From the NCBI GenBank assembly GCA_938040735.1, contig CALHYE010000002.1:186001-250000 (forward strand): DNA of 64,000 nt. The letters run 5' to 3'. This DNA is from an uncultured Bellilinea sp. (GTDB lineage Bacteria > Chloroflexota > Anaerolineae > Anaerolineales > Anaerolineaceae). The notes beneath the pieces were generated by a model. It did no database searches. It worked only from the letters and a program-made list of their open reading frames with translations, and was not told the DNA's origin. Below are positions 53,480 to 62,672 of this stretch, in pieces (the stretch's first letter is position 1; each line of letters starts with the position of its first letter). Position numbers and translations under genes: made by a program.

Positions 53480-56400
53480 TTAATCCAGTTCTGCAATCTG
53501 ATCCATCAGGTTGGCGATCTGAAAACCCGAAAGTTGTTCCGCCTGAAGGAATTTTTTGGCTATATCATTGGAAGCGAGCAGGGTTTCTAAAATTGAGGCA
53601 TGAGTTGATGCTCGTTTTCCAACCTCGTTCATTACAGCCACCCAGTTCATCCACCAGATGAACTCTTTATAAGCTTCCTGGTTGTACCACAAGACATCCT
53701 TGTAGCGGTTGACGCCGATAAAGCGCTGCACCTCCAGATCGGAAAGCCAGAATTCCATGATTCTGGAAAGAGATTGGGTCGCCAGTTTTTCATACCAATC
53801 CTGATGATTAATCAAAATACGCAGGGTTGGCGGAATCCGCCAGCTGACTGCACCATCCACACCGATTTGATGCGCCGTTTCCATTACAGCATCCATTAAG
53901 CGCCACTCTTCGATCCACGAAAGGGTTTGCGAGGGATGGTCTTTTATGTCCTTCAAGGCACCCAGTTTATGGAGGAAGGGGTAAAGAAAAGCAACCAGGG
54001 AATTTTCTTTAGCGTCTTTTATGCCTTCTTGTAAATATTCAAATGCCTGAGGGGACTGACCCCGGATGGGAACGGGGAAAATTTTTTGCGGCGAATGGAG
54101 GTACAGTAAAAACTCCAATTGTTTTTGAAGGGAGCTTTGAATCAATTCGCGGTTGTACCTCAAACCGGTCATCTGAGTAATGCCGGTCAGCAGCGCTTCA
54201 AGCTTTTGAACGGCTTCTGGCAATAGATATTCGGGTAGTTGAGGTTGCTGCGGACTGACTTGGTGATCCAGTAAGAACTGGATATAACCGGGGTTGACGA
54301 TTTCTCTCCAAGGGCGGAGAATAGGCGCGAGTAATAACTCGTGCAGCGCTTCTTGAATGTTAGGAACTCCTCTTCCAGCCAGATATTGGCAAAGGGAGCG
54401 GTAGGAGCCGTATTCATCATCCGGCACTTCGCGGAATTCTGAAAACACAAAGGCTTGATACGCCGATAATTTAATATGTAAACCTTTTTGAGCCAGTTCA
54501 TCCGCCGGACGGATATATTCCATGCCGCTCAAGAGGTCGCGAAAGATCACAAAGTGATTTTCCTGACCGGATAATCCAAGTCCTTCACTTAAGGATTTCT
54601 GTGCCAGTTTGGTTGTGCCTTTTTCGCGGGATTTGAAGCCAGCCGACCAGCGAATCCATCCTTCCGTTTCGGCAAATTTATTGTGATAGATGACCAAAGC
54701 CCGTGCATTTTCCAGACGGTTGGAAAAGGCGAAAACATCCTCATTGACCCAACCGCCTGAGGTGAAAAAGTCGTAAAGTAGAAAATTTTCAACCCCGGCA
54801 AACAAGGCGCGACGGTGAAGCAATGGGAAAATCTGGCGTTTATGACGTTCGACCAGATAGGGATCGGGTTTTTCATCCCAATATGCCCGGCGAAATTCCA
54901 TACCATATTTTTCAGCATAGCCTTCGATCTGACCATGTCCGAACATCGGCAGTCCGGGCAGGGTAGACATCAATACACAAATCCCGAAGTACTTATCCCC
55001 TTTTCCAAACTGATCCACGGCGGTGCGTTCATCGGGATTATTCATGAAGTTCACATAACGCTTAAGGATCTCCGGTTCGAACTCAATAGTCTTTTTTATC
55101 AATTTACGGTAGCCGGCATTATCTTCATTTCGGAGCATGTTCATGAAAGCCGAGTTATACACGCGGTGCATGCCCAGTGTGCGGACAAAGTATCCTTCCA
55201 TCAACCAGAATGCCTCCGCCAAAAGCAGGGTGTCGGGGGCTTCTTGGGCAACCCGATCCACAACCTCCCGCCAGAATTCGGTCGGAAAAGCCCGGTCAAA
55301 GGCTTCTTTGGTCATGCCGTGTTCTGCCCGAGATGGTATTGCGCCCCCTGTGCCGGGTTCTGGAAACCACAAGCGTTGATAGTGGCGTTTGGTCAGGGTC
55401 ATGGCAGCATCGAAACGGATGATAGGGAAACGTTGGGCAACCTTCAAAATGGTTTGAATGACCGCTTCGCGCACCTGAGGATTGAGATAATTCAATTGAG
55501 CGGTATCATTCCACGGCATGCTTGTGCCGTCATTCCCGTGGTAGATAAACTGGATGGCGCCGGTGTTTTTATCTCTGCGTTTGAAAACGACTGCAGCATC
55601 TGTGCGGGTGTAATAATGGTCTTCCAATAAGATTTCAATGTTGGGATCACTGGAAAGGTCAGGGCCGCTAAAAGTATACGATGGGAATGGGCTGTAGTCC
55701 AATGAGATAAACCAATCGGGATGCTCTATGACCCATGAAGAATCGATTCCCATGTGGTTGGGTACCATATCGGATGCCAAGCGGATTCCGTATTTCCAAG
55801 CCCGATCACGCAGGGTTTGATAGGCTTCTTCGCCGCCCAAATCCGCTGCAATGGTGTAACCGGCGAGCGAATAAGCCGATGCGATTGCTTCCGGATTGCC
55901 ACACAATTGCTTGATACGGGCGGAGGCTATGCTGCGCTCCCATAGACCGATCAACCACAATCCGCTAAAGCCCCATTCAGCCAACTGAGCCAGTTCGTCC
56001 TCTGGAATCTGGTCGAGGCGGCTGATTGGACGCTCATATTTTTTGCTGAGTTGATCCAACCAAACATAGGTGTTTTTCGCCATCAGCACCAATCGGGGCA
56101 TCCACTCGCGGTCGGGGCTGAAATTTTCCGGTTCGCCCTCACCGGTTAGCCGGTCGTATACCGGGATTTCCACCGGGCCGGGACCGAGGAAAGGCATTTT
56201 TTCTTCTTCTTTGATAAAATCCAGACTGCTCAGCAAGCGGTAAAGATATTTTCCAAGGATGTCTGACCAACGGTTGCGGATATATTCCAATTGTTCAAAT
56301 AAAGAATAGGGATGTGCGACTGCCGGAGCTCGCAGCATATCCACCAGATTTTGCAAATCCGGCCCGAAAGGTGGTTGCTGGTCGAAGAAATGATATAACT

Positions 56401-56944
56401 GCTGAATGGCTTTGGTGTAAACGGTCTTTTGAGATAAGTTTTCGTCATCAAAGAGTTCCAAGTAAGGGGTGACCGCCGGATTTTTATTGTTCACCCAGAG
56501 GAGAAGGATTTCTTCCAGCGTGTTGGCTCGATTGGATGCCCCATCGGTGGATTGTTGGAGATAATCTTCCGGACTTATTTCGCCTTTGTAAACAGCCAGC
56601 GGGGGAAATTCTCGTGTGAATGCTATCAATAGTTCATTCACCTTCTCTTTCCCAAGGACTTTTTCCAGATCTTCCAGCGCTTGTTCCATCACCCGGGGAT
56701 TTTTTTCTTGACGATACAGAAATGCTACTAAATGTAAAATTTCATCTTCCAATCCTAATGCGTTGATCTGTCCGGCCTTTACCGCGCTTTCCGGATAGTT
56801 GATTAGGTCTCGAAATGTATTCATTTTTTTAGCGAACTGCCGGGCAGCGTGGAAGTTGGCAAAGACTACATTGCCGTTGAAGGAAAACAGACTGTCTTCC
56901 AACTGATAGCGATCACGCGCCTGTCTGGAAATATGAAATTCCAT
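53480..56944 (-). CDS. giant GH13-family protein with long helical flanks
   Basis: A 1154-residue cytoplasmic protein. The central part (about 290-760) is a GH13 barrel: region I ASDMVPNHMGID, nucleophile D512 in IIRFDAAMTL, acid/base E577 in LLAEAFWLMEG and the third Asp in NNPDERTAVDQFG (D638). The N-terminal ~290 and the C-terminal ~300 residues are helix-rich and not recognised. In the barrel the third region lacks the usual N-H-D pattern. Size and flanks set it apart from ordinary amylases; it may make or remodel an intracellular glucan. AAGGAGA precedes the ATG. The gene lies between unrelated neighbours. Confidence 0.85.
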   Translation of the reverse strand: MEFHISRQARDRYQLEDSLFSFNGNVVFANFHAARQFAKKMNTFRDLINYPESAVKAGQINALGLEDEILHLVAFLYRQEKNPRVMEQALEDLEKVLGKEKVNELLIAFTREFPPLAVYKGEISPEDYLQQSTDGASNRANTLEEILLLWVNNKNPAVTPYLELFDDENLSQKTVYTKAIQQLYHFFDQQPPFGPDLQNLVDMLRAPAVAHPYSLFEQLEYIRNRWSDILGKYLYRLLSSLDFIKEEEKMPFLGPGPVEIPVYDRLTGEGEPENFSPDREWMPRLVLMAKNTYVWLDQLSKKYERPISRLDQIPEDELAQLAEWGFSGLWLIGLWERSIASARIKQLCGNPEAIASAYSLAGYTIAADLGGEEAYQTLRDRAWKYGIRLASDMVPNHMGIDSSWVIEHPDWFISLDYSPFPSYTFSGPDLSSDPNIEILLEDHYYTRTDAAVVFKRRDKNTGAIQFIYHGNDGTSMPWNDTAQLNYLNPQVREAVIQTILKVAQRFPIIRFDAAMTLTKRHYQRLWFPEPGTGGAIPSRAEHGMTKEAFDRAFPTEFWREVVDRVAQEAPDTLLLAEAFWLMEGYFVRTLGMHRVYNSAFMNMLRNEDNAGYRKLIKKTIEFEPEILKRYVNFMNNPDERTAVDQFGKGDKYFGICVLMSTLPGLPMFGHGQIEGYAEKYGMEFRRAYWDEKPDPYLVERHKRQIFPLLHRRALFAGVENFLLYDFFTSGGWVNEDVFAFSNRLENARALVIYHNKFAETEGWIRWSAGFKSREKGTTKLAQKSLSEGLGLSGQENHFVIFRDLLSGMEYIRPADELAQKGLHIKLSAYQAFVFSEFREVPDDEYGSYRSLCQYLAGRGVPNIQEALHELLLAPILRPWREIVNPGYIQFLLDHQVSPQQPQLPEYLLPEAVQKLEALLTGITQMTGLRYNRELIQSSLQKQLEFLLYLHSPQKIFPVPIRGQSPQAFEYLQEGIKDAKENSLVAFLYPFLHKLGALKDIKDHPSQTLSWIEEWRLMDAVMETAHQIGVDGAVSWRIPPTLRILINHQDWYEKLATQSLSRIMEFWLSDLEVQRFIGVNRYKDVLWYNQEAYKEFIWWMNWVAVMNEVGKRASTHASILETLLASNDIAKKFLQAEQLSGFQIANLMDQIAELD

Positions 56945-56985
56945 GAAAATCTCCTTGAAACCAGGAAATGAGGGGAATTAAGTGT

Positions 56986-56991
56986 ATTATA
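56986..56991 (-). promoter_or_regulatory. -10 element of the giant GH13 gene
   Basis: Minus-strand TATAAT. A leader of about 35 nt with AAGGAGA precedes the ATG at 56944. No -35 match. Confidence 0.4.
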
Positions 56992-57047
56992 CTCTTTGAT
57001 TGGATTGAAGAAATTAAAACAGGCAGGCCGAGTAATTTCTTGGCAAT

Positions 57048-57914
57048 TCAAGGGGTTCTAAAGAATTTGGAAAGAGCGAATACGGATTGCTTCTGGTTTT
57101 CTAACTCAACTTCGGTTTGGATAATGTCGTCCTGTGCAAGTTGTTGAAGGGTGCGCAGAAAGTCTTCTTTACGCCAACCGAATAAATGTTGCATTTCAGC
57201 GAGTGTGGCTGCTCCAAGCGATTCAAAATATCTTCGCAGAATTTCCAAGCGTGCCTGATTTTCAGAAATTAGGCGCGACTGGTCAATCAGGAAGGGGTAA
57301 TGACGGTGGACAAGGTCATAAACAAATGCATAACGCCAAGCGCCCGCTTGGGCTACGCTAATGGGCAGTACCTTGAGTTCCATTTGCAGCGTATCCAAAG
57401 CACGATTAAACCGCGAGGCGTTTTCACTACTGGATAGACGGGCTGCTTTGCGAAGGGAAATGGTATCCAGCGGGCCTTCATGAAGGAGGGCTTCATAAAC
57501 CTGTTTGGCTTCAAGAGTGAGGTTGCCGCTATGGTATTGATCCAGATAATCCTGCTCGGGGTCTCCGTAATTGGGGGAAAGGGCATAGAAGGACGGTAAA
57601 AGGTCTAAGGAGAGGATGGTGTTTCGGCGGCACAAAATTCTGGCATAGTACCAGACCCTCTTTCCAAGCAATTGATCTTTCCACGACCAGGTGATGTGGC
57701 CCGGGTCGTCGTGTTGATCGGCTACCGGCCGATCTCCGGCAACGGCTGTCCACAAACTGGGAAAAGTCACCCGTTGAATCGGCCAGAAAAAAATAAACCC
57801 CCTCCGATTGACGAAATCAACGGCTTCTTCAAGGGTGTGCAGCCGGTAGGCCGGCCCGGTGCAAAAAGTCTTTTGTCGGTATGAATTCAGGGCAGCAGAC
57901 GAAAGCAACAGCAT
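57048..57914 (-). CDS. AlkZ/YcaQ-related winged-helix protein
   Basis: A 288-residue soluble protein. Its N-terminal half has RGFIFFWPIQRVTFPSLWTAV and WSWKDQLLGKRVWYYARILCRR, patterns of AlkZ-related proteins, and the C-terminal half contains winged-helix-like segments (SLRKAARLSSSENASRFNRAL and ATLAEMQHLFGWRKEDFLRT). True AlkZ enzymes are DNA glycosylases that unhook crosslinks using a QxQ motif, which I do not see here, so activity may be absent or different. It lies 103 bp upstream of the giant GH13 gene on the same strand. Confidence 0.55.
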   Translation of the reverse strand: MLLLSSAALNSYRQKTFCTGPAYRLHTLEEAVDFVNRRGFIFFWPIQRVTFPSLWTAVAGDRPVADQHDDPGHITWSWKDQLLGKRVWYYARILCRRNTILSLDLLPSFYALSPNYGDPEQDYLDQYHSGNLTLEAKQVYEALLHEGPLDTISLRKAARLSSSENASRFNRALDTLQMELKVLPISVAQAGAWRYAFVYDLVHRHYPFLIDQSRLISENQARLEILRRYFESLGAATLAEMQHLFGWRKEDFLRTLQQLAQDDIIQTEVELENQKQSVFALSKFFRTP

Positions 57915-57962
57915 TGTTCCATCCGGTGATAAACGGGATGGGTCAATTTTATTCGTTTATTC

Positions 57963-57996
57963 AAAAAAAGGCAGAGGGAGACCTCTGCCTTTTTTT
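57963..57996. terminator. terminator of the thiolase gene (bidirectional form)
   Basis: A perfect stem with A7 and T7 ends: 57963-57977 pairs with 57982-57996 around a GAGA loop. On the minus strand it begins 2 bp after the thiolase stop. Confidence 0.93.
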
Positions 57997-57998
57997 GA

Positions 57999-59159
57999 TC
58001 AGTTCATCCGGCCCAAAATATGGGTGATAATATTCGAACCGCTGCCGCCAATATTTTGCGTCATGCCAATCCGTGCGTCCGGAACTTGGGTTTGGCCGGC
58101 CTCGCCGCGCAGTTGTTGCACCACTTCAATAATTTGGTACATGCCGGTTGCGCCGACGGGGTGACCACGGGCTTTCAGACCTCCCCGCGTGGCGATGGGG
58201 ATGCGGCCTTCGGGTCGTATTTCACCCTCAAGCGCTAGTTGCGGGCCTTTGCCTTTTTCCGCAAAACCGCAGGCCTCCAACGACAAAGCCGCCATAATCG
58301 TGAAGGCATCGTGAAGTTCGAAAAGATCAATTTGCTCAGGGCCAATGCCGGCCTGGGCGTAAGCCTGTTTTACGGATTTTTCAGCCGCGCTGAGCCACAG
58401 GGGAATCTTGCGGGAGTGGACTGCCATGGTGTCGGTAGCAGCGCCAGCCCCCAAAACTTTAATAATCGGACGGGGCGGAAAACGATTGAGGAGTTCAACC
58501 GGCACCAGAACGGCGGCGGCGGCGCCATCACCTACCGGAGAAGCATCCATTAGGTTTATCGGCGGGGTAATCATGGCTGCTTTCAAGTAGTCTTTTTCGG
58601 ATAAAGGTGAGCGAAGACGCGCATTTGGGTTACTGACAGCGTTACTGTGTGCATTGATCGAAAAAGGCGCAAAATGATGATGTTCCCAGCCGTATTCGTA
58701 CATGTAGCGTCTCATGATCAGCGCATTAATGGCGACAAAAGAAAGGCCTTGTCCGGCTTCCCAATCCGCATCGGCTGCAGTTGCCAGCTCGGCAGTAATT
58801 TCATCGCCGGGTGAGTCGGTCATCTTTTCTACGCCGACTGCCAACGCAATGTCCATCACGCCGGAAGCGACAGCCATCAGGGCAGAGCGAAAAGCAGCCG
58901 CTCCTGAACTGCAAGCCGATTCAACGTGCATGGCATTGGCATAGCGGACGCCGATCCAATCTGCCACGAATGCGCCTAATTGCTGCTGGCGATTGGCAGA
59001 GCCGGACATCATGTTGCCGACAAAAACACCGTCAACACTGTTGATACCGGCATCTTGTAGAGCTGCCAGGGAGGCTTCTCCAGCAAGTTCTCTAAGCGAT
59101 TTATCCCAGTGTTCATCAATCGAGGTTTGACCAATTCCTAAAATGGCTACTTCACGCAT
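57999..59159 (-). CDS. thiolase (SCP-x/archaeal acetyl-CoA acetyltransferase type)
   Basis: A 386-residue thiolase-superfamily protein. The nucleophilic Cys is in HVESACSSGAAAF, the His in ARGHPVGATGMYQIIE, and the terminal NIGGSGSNIITHILGR replaces the second active-site Cys motif of classical thiolases, as in the archaeal/SCP-x-like subgroup that often pairs with a DUF35/OB-fold partner. No such partner gene is adjacent. It may cleave or condense acyl-CoA. ATG 59159 is chosen because AAGGAA lies 6 nt upstream; the frame begins at 59177. Confidence 0.88.
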   Translation of the reverse strand: MREVAILGIGQTSIDEHWDKSLRELAGEASLAALQDAGINSVDGVFVGNMMSGSANRQQQLGAFVADWIGVRYANAMHVESACSSGAAAFRSALMAVASGVMDIALAVGVEKMTDSPGDEITAELATAADADWEAGQGLSFVAINALIMRRYMYEYGWEHHHFAPFSINAHSNAVSNPNARLRSPLSEKDYLKAAMITPPINLMDASPVGDGAAAAVLVPVELLNRFPPRPIIKVLGAGAATDTMAVHSRKIPLWLSAAEKSVKQAYAQAGIGPEQIDLFELHDAFTIMAALSLEACGFAEKGKGPQLALEGEIRPEGRIPIATRGGLKARGHPVGATGMYQIIEVVQQLRGEAGQTQVPDARIGMTQNIGGSGSNIITHILGRMN

Positions 59160-59191
59160 GGCAAATTCCTTTTTCAAGTTGATTCATTGCT

Positions 59192-59197
59192 ATTATA
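59192..59197 (-). promoter_or_regulatory. -10 element of the thiolase gene
   Basis: Minus-strand TATAAT, leaving about 25 nt of leader before ATG 59159. A TTGACA on the same strand (59214-59209) is only 11 bp away and unlikely to be its -35. Confidence 0.4.
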
Positions 59198-59253
59198 GCG
59201 AGGTTAACTGTCAATCTCTATCAAATCCAGCGCGTATAGAACCTTTGAGGTAG

Positions 59254-59259
59254 TATAAT
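59254..59259 (+). promoter_or_regulatory. -10 element of the first CapA-like gene, leaderless spacing
   Basis: A perfect TATAAT 7 nt before GTG 59267, with no ribosome-binding site between them. Confidence 0.45.
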
Positions 59260-59266
59260 TCCCGCC

Positions 59267-60979
59267 GTGATAATCCAAAAGATGATGAAGCGCCCGGCAA
59301 GTATCTGGTCAATTGTTTTGATGTTCGTCTTAAGCGCTAACGGCTGCCATACCCTTGCGGAAGGCGATATTTCTACAGAGCCGGTTATTGCCGAACAAAA
59401 CTTTGAAAATGCTATTATAACTTTACCCCCCCAGCCTACAGGCACGCCCATACCTGCCCGGCCGTCCTTAGAAAATATCTCTCCCGTTTTCTGGTATAGT
59501 GACCCCATACCGCTTGGGGTTCAGGCTTCTTTTTTAAGCGATGAGCATGTCGAATGGGTAGAAAATGATGAACTGGCAGATTACTCGCTGAAAATTGTCC
59601 AATCCGTGGATAATCAGGACCGTGTTCTTATTCAATGGGTATATGCGATTGCGGCTGCTTTTCCGACCATTCAGGATGAAATCGGTCTTGAAAGGGTGGT
59701 TAACTGTTGGCGGGGTTCCTGTGGTGGAGAATTTCGCCTTCTCGTGGCTAAGGAAACCCTGCCAATTTTTAATGCATTGTGGGGGGAAGCCGATCCGAAG
59801 AGTGTTTTGGTTGTGCCGGCTGAGGAACTTCTTGAAAAAGCATGGCAGGAAAGGAATCTGCGCGCCATCCTCCCCTTTGACCAACTCGAACCGCGTTGGA
59901 AGGCGCTTCGGGTAAACGGAATCTCGCCGCTCGATCAAAACTTTGCATTGGAAAAGTACGCTCTAACCATCCATTGGGTGTGGCGGGTTCATGAACATAA
60001 GCCAATTGATTTTGCGGAAACTCCAAAAACCGTCATTACCAACCGGCTGCCAGAAAAGTTCACCAGTTTGATTCTCACCGGCACCACGGCTCTGGTTCGT
60101 CAAACCGCCGAGAGGATGGAACTGAACGGATTAGATTATCCCCTAAGGGACATTGGCGAATGGCTGCGTTCGACAGATATTACCCATGTCAGCAATGAGG
60201 TATCTTTTTTTGAAAATTGTCCGCCGGCGGTACCCGTGAGGGGTGGACAACGGTTTTGTTCAAGCCCGCGTTATGTGGAGTTATTGACCTTGGCGGGGGT
60301 GGATGTGGTGGAATTGACCGGAAATCATTTGCTGGATTGGGGAAGTGAGCCATTTTTATATACTTTAAATCTGTACACTCAGAATGGAATTCAAACCTAT
60401 GGCGGGGGTAAAAATCTGGAAGAAGCCCGCCAACCATTGCTGATCGAGCATCATGGGAATCGTTTAGCTTTAATCGGTTGTAACCGCGCCGGCCCAGATA
60501 ATATTTGGGCTACAGATGAACAGCCCGGCCCATCCCCTTGCGACATGAAGGTGTTGGAAGAATTAATTAAAACCGTGAGAGATGAGGGGTATTTGCCGAT
60601 TGTTACCTTTCAGCATTTCGAGGTTGAGGACTTCATGCCCATGAACCTGACTTTGCAGGAATTTGAGCAGACTGCCCGATATGGAGCGGTGATCGTCAGT
60701 GGAAGTCAGGCGCATTTTGCACATGGATTTGGATTTTATCAAAATCATTTCATGCACTACGGCTTGGGTAATTTGTTTTTTGATCAAATGTTTCCCTTGC
60801 ACCGCCGGCAATTCTTAGACCGGCATGTGTTCTACGATGGGAAATATCTTGGGGTGGAATTGTTAACCACAATTCTTGAAGATTATGCCAAACCGCGCCC
60901 GATGGACGAAGTTGAACGCGCCGAAATGTTAGAAGATTATTTTCGGGTAAGCGGATGGCTGGATACGGAGAAGCCATGA
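59267..60979 (+). CDS. CapA-like metallophosphatase lipoprotein, copy 1
   Basis: A 570-residue secreted lipoprotein (lipobox LSANGC, C27). Residues about 75-245 have a substrate-binding-protein-like character: PFDQLEPRWKALRVNGISPL followed by a Y-x-L repeat resembles the end of PstS-type domains. Residues about 255-540 are a CapA/PgsA-like metallophosphatase fold: TGTTALVRQTAERM, HVSNEVSF, the VDVVELTGNHLLDWG metal-ligand block, LIGCNRAGPDN, IVTFQHFEVEDF and SGSQAHFAHGFGFY. CapA proteins act in poly-gamma-glutamate or wall-related processes. The downstream gene is a paralogue that overlaps its stop by ATGA. Confidence 0.8.
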   Translation: MIIQKMMKRPASIWSIVLMFVLSANGCHTLAEGDISTEPVIAEQNFENAIITLPPQPTGTPIPARPSLENISPVFWYSDPIPLGVQASFLSDEHVEWVENDELADYSLKIVQSVDNQDRVLIQWVYAIAAAFPTIQDEIGLERVVNCWRGSCGGEFRLLVAKETLPIFNALWGEADPKSVLVVPAEELLEKAWQERNLRAILPFDQLEPRWKALRVNGISPLDQNFALEKYALTIHWVWRVHEHKPIDFAETPKTVITNRLPEKFTSLILTGTTALVRQTAERMELNGLDYPLRDIGEWLRSTDITHVSNEVSFFENCPPAVPVRGGQRFCSSPRYVELLTLAGVDVVELTGNHLLDWGSEPFLYTLNLYTQNGIQTYGGGKNLEEARQPLLIEHHGNRLALIGCNRAGPDNIWATDEQPGPSPCDMKVLEELIKTVRDEGYLPIVTFQHFEVEDFMPMNLTLQEFEQTARYGAVIVSGSQAHFAHGFGFYQNHFMHYGLGNLFFDQMFPLHRRQFLDRHVFYDGKYLGVELLTTILEDYAKPRPMDEVERAEMLEDYFRVSGWLDTEKP

Positions 60980-62658
60980 GAAAAAAATGGGTTATTTCCC
61001 TTTGGGTTGTCTTTTGGATGAGCGGTTGTTCCGGATTGACCGTTAACCCAACTTCAACCTTATTCGCTTTCCAGGCAACCCCAACACAGCCAACCATGGC
61101 GACTGCAACGAATGTCCCCACAAAGACGGCTCAGCCTTCGCCGACATCAATTCCTCAACCGGTGGTCTGGCTGGATGCTTCACTTCCTGAAGGATTGCTC
61201 GATCAGATTGCCCAACAAAACATGCTGGAAAGCGACAGCCAAAAAGAAAAAGCCAATATGTGGCTGGAGCCAACCACCTCGGAAAAGGCGCAAGTGACCT
61301 GGGTGTTTGCATTGGTTGTTCCATTTCCATCGCTGACCGAGCAGGTTAACTTTGATCAATTGAGGGATTGGTGGCAGGGTTACCCCGATGAACAAGCGCT
61401 TCCGATTTTTGTCACCGAAAATACCGCAAAATCGCTGGAACCGATTTTGGGAAAATTCTCCTCCCTCTATGTCATGGTGAAAGATCAGGAAGAACTTTTG
61501 GATGCGGTATGGGCTGTGCGGGATGCCCTGGCGATTGTACCGTTTGAGCAGTTAGAGCCGCGTTGGAAAGTGATCCCTTTGAAGGATCAATCTCCGATCA
61601 GTAATCAATTCGAAGTTGAGTCTTACCCGCTGGCGATTCACTATCGCTGGAATACTGCTTCGATCGGGGGTGTAAACCTGAATTTCCCAAAACTGACCTC
61701 CAACCGCGATAAAGATCAATTAACCGTACTGGTGATGACAGGAGTGACCGCCCTCGTGCGGGCAACTGCGGTTCGGATGGAGCAAAAAGGCATGACCTAT
61801 CCGGGGGAGGCAATTGGCGACTGGCTACGAGAGGCGGATTTGACCCATATCAGTAACGAAGTCTCTTTTTCACCGCGTTGTCCAGATCCGAAAATGGATC
61901 CCTATCCATTGATTTTTTGCAGCAAGCCAGAATATATTGAGTTGCTTGACTCGGTAGACACGAATATTATTGACCTGACCGGAAATCACGGTGTGGATTG
62001 GGGACGGGATGCTTTATCCTTCTCTCTGGAACTTTACCGTTCGCGCGGATGGTTTTATTTTGCGGCTGGAGAAAATCTAGCCGAAGCGCGCGAAGCAGTT
62101 TTGGTGGAGCATAATGGCAACCGCTTTGCTTTTATTGGTTGCAACCCGGCAGGACCGGCTTATATATGGGCAGGGGAAGACTTTGGCGGGGTGGCTCCCT
62201 GCGATTATACCTGGATTCAACAACGTATTCGCCAGTTAAGGGATGAAGGGTATCTGGTAATCTTTACCTTTCAATATTTTGAAACCTATCGTCACTGGGT
62301 GGAAGAGTTTGAGAGGCAAGATTTTCGTAAACCGGCTGATGCGGGCGCCGTGATTGTCAGTGGTTCGCAGGCGCACCACCCAATGGCGATGGAATTCTAC
62401 GGAGAGTCTTTTATCCATTATGGTTTGGGAAACCTGTTTTTTGATCAGATGTGGGTGGACACGGTTACGATACCGGAAGGTACGCGAAAAGAATTTATTG
62501 ATCGGCATGTGTTTTATAATGGGAGACACATTTCAACTGAATTGCTGACAGCCTATTTAGAAGATTATTCCCGCCCGCGCCCGATGAGCCCCAGCGAGCG
62601 CTATGATTTCTTGAAAGCCATTTTTACGGCAGCGGGATGGGGACCTTATAATCCGTAA
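60976..62658 (+). CDS. CapA-like metallophosphatase lipoprotein, copy 2
   Basis: A 560-residue paralogue of the preceding protein with the same plan: lipobox MSGC (C18), Thr/Pro-rich linker, binding-protein-like domain (PFEQLEPRWKVIPLKDQSPI) and CapA domain with DLTGNHGVDWGRDALSF, FIGCNPAGPAYIW and VSGSQAHHPMAMEFYGES. ATG 60976 overlaps the upstream stop (ATGA), preferable to the open frame start at 60955. The pair probably arose by tandem duplication and has diverged substantially. Both are extracytoplasmic. Confidence 0.82.
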   Translation: MRKKWVISLWVVFWMSGCSGLTVNPTSTLFAFQATPTQPTMATATNVPTKTAQPSPTSIPQPVVWLDASLPEGLLDQIAQQNMLESDSQKEKANMWLEPTTSEKAQVTWVFALVVPFPSLTEQVNFDQLRDWWQGYPDEQALPIFVTENTAKSLEPILGKFSSLYVMVKDQEELLDAVWAVRDALAIVPFEQLEPRWKVIPLKDQSPISNQFEVESYPLAIHYRWNTASIGGVNLNFPKLTSNRDKDQLTVLVMTGVTALVRATAVRMEQKGMTYPGEAIGDWLREADLTHISNEVSFSPRCPDPKMDPYPLIFCSKPEYIELLDSVDTNIIDLTGNHGVDWGRDALSFSLELYRSRGWFYFAAGENLAEAREAVLVEHNGNRFAFIGCNPAGPAYIWAGEDFGGVAPCDYTWIQQRIRQLRDEGYLVIFTFQYFETYRHWVEEFERQDFRKPADAGAVIVSGSQAHHPMAMEFYGESFIHYGLGNLFFDQMWVDTVTIPEGTRKEFIDRHVFYNGRHISTELLTAYLEDYSRPRPMSPSERYDFLKAIFTAAGWGPYNP

Positions 62659-62672
62659 TTTTTGAGGAGGCA

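Noticed and set aside
54815-55630. 271-codon ORF on the plus strand inside the giant GH13 gene
   Set aside because: Antisense to a gene with clear GH13 motifs; no recognisable domain, ribosome-binding site or promoter.
59267-62658. The two CapA-like genes as one frameshifted gene
   Set aside because: Each has its own lipoprotein signal and complete domain set, with a clean ATGA junction; tandem duplication fits better.
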